The translations under genes were made by a program, and so were the position numbers. The notes below the pieces were generated by a model. That model saw only the letters and a program-made list of their open reading frames with translations. It did no database searches and was not told the origin of the DNA. From Acidithiobacillus caldus ATCC 51756 (lineage in GTDB: Bacteria > Pseudomonadota > Gammaproteobacteria > Acidithiobacillales > Acidithiobacillaceae), in NCBI RefSeq assembly GCF_000175575.2, contig NZ_CP005986.1, forward strand, positions 1,868,613 to 1,932,612: a DNA stretch of 64,000 bases. Direction: 5' to 3'. Shown here in pieces: positions 7,961-13,719 of the stretch. Each line of letters starts with the position of its first letter. Position 1 is the stretch's first letter.

Positions 7961-8557
7961 CTATTCGATTCCGGGGTCTGCCCTGCCCCGATCTTTTTTC
8001 ACCTTGCGAAAACGTCCGCGAATCCCGTTGCGAACGATCTCCTGTTCCTGCGGTGTGCAGTTTGGAATCTTTGGCACCAGATGCAACACGGTGGATTCCT
8101 CCACAATACCGTGCTCGATCATGGCATCGAGGAAAGGCCCATCCTTGGGACGCCCGGCCATCGTTTTGGCGATGAACAGGTCCGCCGGGTGCATGCAGTA
8201 ACCCACGACACCCTGGGTTCGCTCGCTCTTGAGGGGGTAACATCGTGCCTGCCAACCCTCAGGAGCCCTGGCGGTTTCCATCGAAACGCCCTGCGCGAAA
8301 TAGCCATAGGTCGCGTGAAAATAGGAATCCTCGCCCAGCACACCATCGATCAGATCCGATTTCTTGCTATCGTTGTCGATCGGGATGATGTCCGCCTCCG
8401 TCGAGAGCGTGAACACCCCTGGCCATGCCCGGGGCGGCTTGCCGGCCCACTTCCGCAGCCAAGGTAAAATCGACTGGCTGCCGATTATCAGGATCTCGGA
8501 ATCGCCTAAAATCGCACCGGATGAACGTATCAGATGCTCAAGCTGCTCCTCGGTCAT
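7961..8557 (-). CDS. DUF6036-like nucleotidyltransferase, candidate toxin
   Basis: The 198-residue protein has features of the DUF6036 nucleotidyltransferase-like family: a GSQS motif near residue 27 followed by STEADIIPID, then DLIDGVLGEDSYFHATYGYFAQG and a late HPADLFIAKTMAGRPKD segment. Such proteins usually occur with a small partner, in the style of AbiE-type toxin-antitoxin or defence modules. Its start overlaps the stop of the preceding 114-residue gene as ATGA. The motif after GS differs from the classical GSxxxxxxSDxD form, so enzyme activity is uncertain. Confidence 0.65.
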   Translation of the reverse strand: MTEEQLEHLIRSSGAILGDSEILIIGSQSILPWLRKWAGKPPRAWPGVFTLSTEADIIPIDNDSKKSDLIDGVLGEDSYFHATYGYFAQGVSMETARAPEGWQARCYPLKSERTQGVVGYCMHPADLFIAKTMAGRPKDGPFLDAMIEHGIVEESTVLHLVPKIPNCTPQEQEIVRNGIRGRFRKVKKDRGRADPGIE

Positions 8558-8898
8558 TGCCAGCCCCCCGCTTCCCACTGGCGCTCAAACTCCTTGAGCA
8601 CCATGGTCCTCTCCTTACTGGTCAACACCATCGGAAACGGCGAGCTGCTGCGCATGTCGATAGCGTGCTGCGCCGACGAAAGCATCAGCCGATAGAGGTC
8701 TTCACGCTCTGCCTCAGAGGCGATAGCGCGATCGAGCCGCCCAACCCACTCGGCAAGCCAGATATCCTCAGGACGCTCCGCCGAAAAACGCGCCGCCCAA
8801 TCCCGCGCCGCGCGCAGATACGGCAGGGGATCACCGGCGGTGATTTTCCGGTGGATGGCGCGATAGAGCGCCAGACTCTTGGCGTCGTGGCGAAACAT
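8554..8898 (-). CDS. Small helical partner of the nucleotidyltransferase
   Basis: The 114-residue protein is charged and helical (MFRHDAKSLALYRAIHRKI...), with no recognised domain. ATG at 8898 is chosen for the GGGAGA ahead of it. It is translationally coupled (ATGA) to the DUF6036-like gene, so it is probably the antitoxin or partner subunit. It overlaps the end of the upstream membrane-protein gene by 68 bases, in another frame. Confidence 0.6.
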   Translation of the reverse strand: MFRHDAKSLALYRAIHRKITAGDPLPYLRAARDWAARFSAERPEDIWLAEWVGRLDRAIASEAEREDLYRLMLSSAQHAIDMRSSSPFPMVLTSKERTMVLKEFERQWEAGGWQ

Positions 8899-9724
8899 TT
8901 CTCCCCTGTCTCCTTGCCCAGGAAAGCAACACACTCCGGTCCCGATGGGTCCAGTCTAGGTAATACAGCCAGAGCGTAATGGGAACGATGGATTCCAGTA
9001 CGACGAGCCCCCAGACCACCAGAATCTGCCAAAACCCCTCGACAGACAGGCGCGAACCCGACGCATAGGAAACATACAAGACCACCGCCACCGAAGCCAG
9101 AAAACCACCCAGGAAGACAAGCATCCGCAAGACCGTCTCCGCACTACCCCGATCGATCCAAAACCACCACGGCAGCCTTGCAGGCGGCGGGCTGCGCCCC
9201 GCAGGGGGATTGCGCCCCGCAGGGGGCCTTGCAGGCGGCAGCCCTGCAGACGGCAGGCGCAGCGGTGCGCCCCGCAGGGGCCGCAGGGGATGGGCGGCGA
9301 GCCATGCGAGTTTTCGTGTGGTTGAACCGATCGGCGTTTTGGCGCGCCAGAGCAGGATCGTTTCCGCCAGAAAAAGAAACGACAATAGCAGTTGGAGCAT
9401 CCCCCAAGCGGGGAAAACCAGACCAGCCAGGATCGATGGGCACAGCCCCACATCCGATAGGGAAAGCACCACCGCCAAAACCAACAGCAGGAACCATTCC
9501 CACGTCGCCGTGCGCACCAGCGCACGCTGGATCCATCGTGGTACCGCATCGGGAGAAAAGGTCGCCCGATAGAGATCCATCGCCCACCGCTCTTCCGCAC
9601 TCTGGGGAGGAGAACCATCGGCGAGCAGCAGGCGCACGAGCGCATCCCCGTCGGGAAACCAGATAAACTGTCCCATCCAGAATATCGCCAGAAGCATCGT
9701 GGCGCTGAGAATACCCGCAGACAT
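8831..9724 (-). CDS. Polytopic membrane protein of the transfer region
   Basis: The 297-residue protein has hydrophobic segments near residues 5-22, 72-90, 92-125 and 195-255. The middle, about residues 140-185, is made of Pro/Ala/Gly/Arg-rich units (LPSAGLPPARPPAGRNPPAG) encoded by the local hairpin repeats, which look like a tolerated in-frame insertion between two membrane halves. ATG at 9724 lies 33 bases from a CTATACC block, the same distance as in trbJ and pilN. It may be an ICE-type integral membrane protein such as the DUF4400 family, but the match is weak. Confidence 0.65.
   Translation of the reverse strand: MSAGILSATMLLAIFWMGQFIWFPDGDALVRLLLADGSPPQSAEERWAMDLYRATFSPDAVPRWIQRALVRTATWEWFLLLVLAVVLSLSDVGLCPSILAGLVFPAWGMLQLLLSFLFLAETILLWRAKTPIGSTTRKLAWLAAHPLRPLRGAPLRLPSAGLPPARPPAGRNPPAGRSPPPARLPWWFWIDRGSAETVLRMLVFLGGFLASVAVVLYVSYASGSRLSVEGFWQILVVWGLVVLESIVPITLWLYYLDWTHRDRSVLLSWARRQGRNVSPRRQESGALSRHPPENHRR
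9176..9293. repeat. Hairpin-unit array inside the membrane-protein gene
   Basis: Units such as CCCCGCAGGGGGATTGCG and CTGCAGACGGCAGG lie in the reading frame and encode a Pro/Ala/Gly/Arg linker. Spacings here are mostly 15 or 18 bp, preserving the frame. Confidence 0.7.
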
Positions 9725-9757
9725 GGCACGTTTCCGGCAAAGAGGCGTCTACACGAT

Positions 9758-9764
9758 GGTATAG
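9758..9764 (-). promoter_or_regulatory. CTATACC block before the membrane-protein gene
   Basis: CTATACC on the minus strand lies 33 bases before the start at 9724, as in trbJ and pilN. The second block expected 19 bases upstream is missing: repeat units occupy that position. Confidence 0.4.
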
Positions 9765-9767
9765 CTT

Positions 9768-9870
9768 CCGCAGACGGCAGGCTTCGCCCCGCAGGGGGTC
9801 CTGCGGACGGCAGTCCTGCCGGCGGCAAGCCTGCTCCGCGCAGCGGTGCGGACGGCAGGACTTGCAGACC
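9768..9870. repeat. Hairpin-unit array
   Basis: Units such as CCCCGCAGGGGG, TGCGGACGGCAGTCC, TGCCGGCGGCAAGCC and TGCTCCGCGCAGCGG follow one another at 15-16-bp steps. Paired bases change together (GGAC/GTCC, GGC/GCC, CCGC/GCGG). Confidence 0.7.
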
Positions 9871-9910
9871 TCCGGGAACCGTCCACAAACCGTGCGTATT
9901 GGCTAGAAGC

Positions 9911-9941
9911 TTACCCGCGTTAGCGGGTTGAGCGTGTCACT
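9911..9941. other. Conserved hairpin, copy 2
   Basis: ACCCGCGTTAGCGGGT, a 6-bp stem, is followed by TTGAGCGTGTCACT, nearly identical to the block at 4741-4771. The stop codon of the neighbouring hypothetical gene lies in its loop, so the last few residues of that protein (RSTR) are encoded by the element. Confidence 0.5.
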
Positions 9942-10753
9942 TCAGCAGCCGTAACACGAGATGCGGGAAGAGCGCCAAGAGAAAAAATCTCTTGCTCGGT
10001 GAGCCGCTGAGGCACCGTGGTTGCCCGCTGGCCATGACCCGAAAAGGATAATCGAGTTTCCAGCATCTCGGACAAGGGAAGCTCAGAAAGCATCCCGCCT
10101 TGGAACCTATCCAGGCAGTCCAGTGCATTTACCGTTTTCGGTATAAGGATTGCTACTGCTCCGCCAGAATGAATCACACGAGACAAGCCTTGGATCAAGT
10201 GATCGTCCTGAGGCTGCATCTGTACATACATTCCCAGCGGTCTCTGCCTCTCCAGCGGAAATATATATAAAATCTTCCTGTCAGGCGTCACCCGAATCTC
10301 AATGTTGTCCCTTATGTTCATGTAACGAGCCAAAAAAGCCAGGTGTTCCATTGCCAATCGCACACCAACCAGTAGCACGGCCAGATTCGACCCTTCAAGA
10401 ACGGAGATACCAATAGTACCCCTAACGTCCATTCCACCATCGGACTGGCGTCTTATCCAAGGCGGTTGCTTTCCGAAAGACCGGTCGATCCGCTCCAGGG
10501 TGGCTCGATCCAAAGCGCTCAAAGGGTCCGCTGTTGGCCGCGCAAAACTGGGAAATCGGGAAAATGCCTCTGGGTTGTGGCAGTGCACCCATGCGGATGC
10601 GATGGCATCATCCAGGTCATCCTGCGTTTCGAAAATCATGGATAGACGAGGCTTGGCAAGGTCAAGAGGTCTCCGTTCGTCGCCAATCAACGCAACCTCC
10701 CTGGCCTTCTTAAAAAAGGCTTCCGCTGTACCTACTCGCAGGCTGATTTCCAT
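9920..10753 (-). CDS. Hypothetical protein next to the IscB element
   Basis: The 277-residue protein begins MEISLRVGTAEAFFKKARE, which resembles the start of some small HTH-type antitoxins or regulators, and continues with a mixed alpha/beta region of no recognised family. Its start codon lies immediately beyond the right end of the IscB element, so the native upstream part or promoter may be lost. The end is also altered, because the stop falls in a conserved hairpin. Function is unknown. Confidence 0.5.
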   Translation of the reverse strand: MEISLRVGTAEAFFKKAREVALIGDERRPLDLAKPRLSMIFETQDDLDDAIASAWVHCHNPEAFSRFPSFARPTADPLSALDRATLERIDRSFGKQPPWIRRQSDGGMDVRGTIGISVLEGSNLAVLLVGVRLAMEHLAFLARYMNIRDNIEIRVTPDRKILYIFPLERQRPLGMYVQMQPQDDHLIQGLSRVIHSGGAVAILIPKTVNALDCLDRFQGGMLSELPLSEMLETRLSFSGHGQRATTVPQRLTEQEIFSLGALPASRVTAAEVTRSTR

Positions 10754-12165
10754 CAGTTTGCGCGGGAAACCCCGGCATTCATGCCGGGGAGGGATAGCGC
10801 GGCAGGCGTAGCCTGCCCCAGTCCCGCATCTCCTCTGTCGAGTGCTATCTTGGTCCACAAATATCCATAACCGTCCGCCCGCTGAATCAGCGCGCAAAAG
10901 CGGTGATGGATACCCTGCACCAGACCGTTTCCGGTCTGGAGGTTGAAGCTGCCACTGGCACGGATAGCGACGCGGCCCAGATAGGTGCCCGTTTTCTTTC
11001 CGGTCGTGACGATGGCTTTCACCAGGTCACCCGTCTGGAAACCAAAGACGCTTTTGCTTCGGGTCAAGTACCCGCGCGGAAAACCGTGTTTCGTCAGCCG
11101 CGTGCGCTGATAGCTGCCGCGTCCGGTGGCTTTAATGCCGAGAACTGGTTGCTGCCAGTTTTGGATGGCGTCAACACACCCCACGCAAGCCGCATCGAGA
11201 CAATGGGCTTTGGGAATGGACATCTGGTGTCGGTTCCACTTCGTTCTGCCGCCACTGGCGACTTCCACGTCCAGACCCGTTGCTTTAAGGCGTTGGAACA
11301 GTGCCCAGCGAGTGCTGTTCACCGCCGCCGCATCTTTTAACGGCGCTTTGGCCTGGGCCAGTATCTTGCGGACTCGCTCCGGAGCCTTCGCCAGAAACTG
11401 TTCCAATGGCATATTGCCTTTGGCCTGATTGCAGTCGCGACAGGCGATGGTGAGGTTGCTCACACGGTTGCTGCCGCCTTTGGATCGGGGATGAATGTGA
11501 TCGATTTCCAGAGGTGTGTTTTTCGCTCCGCAATAGGCGCATTCCCGTCCCCATTTCTCCAGCAGATACTCCCGGACCTCGTATCCGGCCAGGGTGCCTT
11601 GTTGGTACTCGCTGCCTGCGATTTCCGGATTCTGCAGGGCCTGGGTGTCGAACCGCACCAGTTCCTGCGACAGCGCCGTCACCGGCGCCAGACGCATCAG
11701 CCGGTTTACCCAGGCCAGCATCGTATCCACCCGATGCTGTAAAGACGGCGCCAGCCAGCCTTCCGGCTTCGTCCGGTTGTCAAACCGGGCGGGACGGTAG
11801 CGCAGGTTCCCGCGGCGGCGGCGGCGAAATGCCCGGCGCTGGGTGAGGGCATCGCGGATCGCGTGCCCCCGGTGCTTCAGTTCCAGCAGCATCAGCACCG
11901 TGAAAGTGCGGAGAATTTCGCCCGTGGTTGCGTCAACGGTTTCTTTCTCCCGCACCAGCGCCATCCCAGTGGTTTTGCTGCCGGGATGCAGTTTCAGCCG
12001 CAGCGGCTGCAGGACGGATTCCGCCTGCAACCTGTCCACCAGCCGGATGGTGAACGGGACCATGCGATGCACCCGTGCCCGCCCGCTCTCCAGCAGCAAC
12101 CGTGCCCGTTTCTCCGAGCACGGCATGAGTGGTCTCTTCCGTTTGTCCAAAACAAGCACCGCCAT
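10753..12165 (-). CDS. iscB: IscB RNA-guided nuclease with an altered RuvC-I site
   Basis: The 470-residue protein shows the full IscB plan: an N-terminal PLMP domain (RKRPLMPCSEKRARLLL), RuvC-I at residues 57-68, an Arg-rich bridge helix (about 110-122), RuvC-II (SQELVRFDTQ, E168), an HNH domain (CAYCG...LEIDHIHPRSKGG, H223) and RuvC-III (H321, D324). The RuvC-I motif reads LHPGSKTTG: His60 stands where the family has catalytic Asp. The HNH domain looks intact, so the enzyme might only nick one strand. AGGAGG precedes the start. Known IscB proteins use an omega RNA encoded upstream; such a region is present. Confidence 0.9.
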   Translation of the reverse strand: MAVLVLDKRKRPLMPCSEKRARLLLESGRARVHRMVPFTIRLVDRLQAESVLQPLRLKLHPGSKTTGMALVREKETVDATTGEILRTFTVLMLLELKHRGHAIRDALTQRRAFRRRRRGNLRYRPARFDNRTKPEGWLAPSLQHRVDTMLAWVNRLMRLAPVTALSQELVRFDTQALQNPEIAGSEYQQGTLAGYEVREYLLEKWGRECAYCGAKNTPLEIDHIHPRSKGGSNRVSNLTIACRDCNQAKGNMPLEQFLAKAPERVRKILAQAKAPLKDAAAVNSTRWALFQRLKATGLDVEVASGGRTKWNRHQMSIPKAHCLDAACVGCVDAIQNWQQPVLGIKATGRGSYQRTRLTKHGFPRGYLTRSKSVFGFQTGDLVKAIVTTGKKTGTYLGRVAIRASGSFNLQTGNGLVQGIHHRFCALIQRADGYGYLWTKIALDRGDAGLGQATPAALSLPGMNAGVSRAN

Positions 12166-12450
12166 TTTAACCTCCTATGCCCTTACGGGCCTTGTGACGC
12201 GGAGACTTCCGTCTCCGTCTCCCCTCGGGGTGGTGTGGCACCGGCTCCCGTGGTTTCCCACGGCGGAGAGAGTATTCGGCGCTTTGCCTTTCACCAGCAT
12301 TGCCCTCTCCTTCCAGTGTCCGGGACTGAGGAAGCATCCCGGAGTGGGTCTCAACGACCTGTACCACACGTCTGCCGGATCACTCCGGCCCCCTGGTCAA
12401 CCGAGCCTGCGTCACCGCAAGCTCCGCCCTTCAGGGCGGGGTAGTTGACA
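10757..12450 (-). mobile_element. IS200/IS605-type element carrying iscB, no tnpA
   Basis: Subterminal hairpins mark both ends: CCCCGGCATTCATGCCGGGG at 10770-10789 at the 3' end of iscB, and CCGCCCTTCAGGGCGG at 12424-12439 at the 5' side. Exact ends are not certain, because these elements make no target duplication. No TnpA gene is present, so movement would need one supplied elsewhere. The element separates the hicB/TumE-like genes from a hypothetical gene. Confidence 0.7.
12166..12440 (-). ncRNA. Putative omega RNA of IscB
   Basis: The 270 bases between the left-end hairpin and the iscB start contain no coding frame of note but many paired segments, for example GGAGACGG/CCGTCTCC-type and CCGGAGTG...CACTCCGG arms. 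This is the location known for IscB guide RNAs. In that family the guide would derive from the flank just outside the element, here the bases around 12441-12460 read on the minus strand. Confidence 0.65.
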
Positions 12451-12832
12451 CTTCCTCCGACGGCCTAGGGCAATCCAATTGTTGCATCAGCGCCATGGCT
12501 TCCTTGCAAAACCTCGCTAAAACCTCTGTGAATCGACAGTCTTGCAGGGCAACGGGTTTCGCCTGATCCTTATGATGCCGGTGGCAAGGCCCGTATCTAT
12601 GATTGTGGGCAGTATCATAGCCGAGCACCCTGTCATTATCGCGAGGATTATGCTCAAAACAGATCAAGGATAAACGGAATGAAGTCACCAACCTCTCACG
12701 ACCAACCCGGTATTCCAGATTCACCATCCCAGCGCGATTCCGACCGCTGCCCAACATGAAGGAGACTAGCTCGCCACTCGGCGCTCGTCCATAAGGCGAC
12801 GCTGTCTGCTTCCCTCTTTTCCTCTTCCCCAT
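12431..12832 (-). CDS. TumE-like (DUF6516) protein, 3' end altered by the IscB element
   Basis: The 133-residue product contains the signature GYDTAHNHRYGPCHRHH, similar to the RYDN...HRH region of DUF6516/TumE toxins, followed by a helical end. GGAG precedes ATG at 12832. The last residues (EEVSTTPP) are read from the left end of the IscB element, so the native C-terminus may be lost. No TumA-like antitoxin gene adjoins; hicB lies upstream, 52 bases away. Confidence 0.6.
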   Translation of the reverse strand: MGKRKRGKQTASPYGRAPSGELVSFMLGSGRNRAGMVNLEYRVGRERLVTSFRLSLICFEHNPRDNDRVLGYDTAHNHRYGPCHRHHKDQAKPVALQDCRFTEVLARFCKEAMALMQQLDCPRPSEEVSTTPP

Positions 12833-12884
12833 TCAATTACTCCGTATGTTAGGGCTGAACGTGATACATTTGGAACCAAAGTTT

Positions 12885-13286
12885 TCACGAATGTGGTTCG
12901 CCCATTATTGCACAGCGCGCCAGATAGCCTGAGCGGGATTCTCCGGCAGCCCGGGCCGCCGCATCGATGCGGCGCAGGACCCGGGCGGGCAGCGTGATGT
13001 TGACGCGCTCCACCCGATCGGACAACTTCGCCAGATCCACCGGTACCACAGCCCAGATCCATCCGGAAAACTCCGGCTGCTTCTGGAGCGACTCCACGGA
13101 GGATGGCGCAGGAATCGTACCGCCGTCATCCATCACGGTTTCCAGCCACAACGCAATAGCCTCATGGGCGTTGGCAATCGCTTCGTCCAACGTATCTCCC
13201 GCCGAGAAGCACCCCGGCAGGTCGGGGACGACCACGCCATAAGCGTGGTGGTCATCCCCAGGTTCGATGGCAATGGGATAATTCAT
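12885..13286 (-). CDS. hicB: HicB antitoxin
   Basis: The 133-residue protein has the HicB N-terminal fold (MNYPIAIEPGDDHHAYGVVVPDLPGCFSAGD shortened here: the PDLPGCFSAGDTLDEA motif is diagnostic) and a C-terminal ribbon-helix-helix DNA-binding segment (VNITLPARVLRRIDAAARAAG). HicB binds and blocks HicA and represses the operon. Its ATG overlaps the hicA stop (ATGA). Confidence 0.92.
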   Translation of the reverse strand: MNYPIAIEPGDDHHAYGVVVPDLPGCFSAGDTLDEAIANAHEAIALWLETVMDDGGTIPAPSSVESLQKQPEFSGWIWAVVPVDLAKLSDRVERVNITLPARVLRRIDAAARAAGESRSGYLARCAIMGEPHS

Positions 13287-13477
13287 GATTCGCTCCGTTT
13301 CAGGCCAGCCTGTTTCAGGATCTTGTTGACCAAGCCCACCCCGAGATCCTTCTTGGGATGCGGCACAGTGATATGCCCTGGCTTGTTCGGATGAATATAA
13401 ATGTGGTGCGAGCCTTTCGTGGCTCGCACCACCCATCCATCGGCCAGCAACTGCTTGATCAGATCACCGCTGTTCAT
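13283..13477 (-). CDS. hicA: HicA mRNA interferase toxin
   Basis: The 64-residue protein has the HicA double-stranded RNA-binding-like fold with the catalytic histidine in GSHHIYIHP (residues about 21-29). HicA cleaves mRNA until bound by HicB. The start codon at 13477 directly abuts the promoter: the TATAAT box ends seven bases before it, so the transcript would begin at or next to the ATG (leaderless). Confidence 0.92.
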   Translation of the reverse strand: MNSGDLIKQLLADGWVVRATKGSHHIYIHPNKPGHITVPHPKKDLGVGLVNKILKQAGLKRSES

Positions 13478-13513
13478 GTGTGTATTATACACACTTAGCG
13501 AACGAAAGGGCAA
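13478..13513 (-). promoter_or_regulatory. hicAB promoter with overlapping operator
   Basis: On the minus strand TTGCCC and TATAAT are 18 bases apart. The TATAAT box is the centre of the palindrome GTGTGTATTATACACAC (13478-13494), a likely HicB operator that would block RNA polymerase. Confidence 0.75.
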
Positions 13514-13549
13514 TCTCTCTTCGGGGGCTTACAGGCAGCAGCACGGGCG

Positions 13550-13712
13550 GCGATATGCCCCCCGCAGGGGCTGCCCCGCGCAGCGGTGCGCCCCGCAGGG
13601 GGTCTTGCAGACGGCAGGTCTTGCAGACGGCAGGTCTTGCAGACGGCGGATGCTGCACACGGCAATGTGCTCACCGCAGGGGGCCACGCAGGGGATTGCG
13701 CCCCGCAGGGGA
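13550..13712. repeat. Hairpin-unit array between hicA and trbE
   Basis: Three exact 16-bp steps of GGTCTTGCAGACGGC(A/G) lie at 13601-13648, with CCCCGCAGGGG, CCGCGCAGCGG and related units on both sides. AGAC/GTCT, CCCC/GGGG and CCGC/GCGG arms show matched changes. Confidence 0.75.
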
Positions 13713-13719
13713 CCCGTGA

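Noticed and set aside
13550..13712. Short regular repeats considered as a CRISPR array
   Set aside because: Units are only 16 bp, contiguous with no unique spacers, and recur inside genes; no cas genes.
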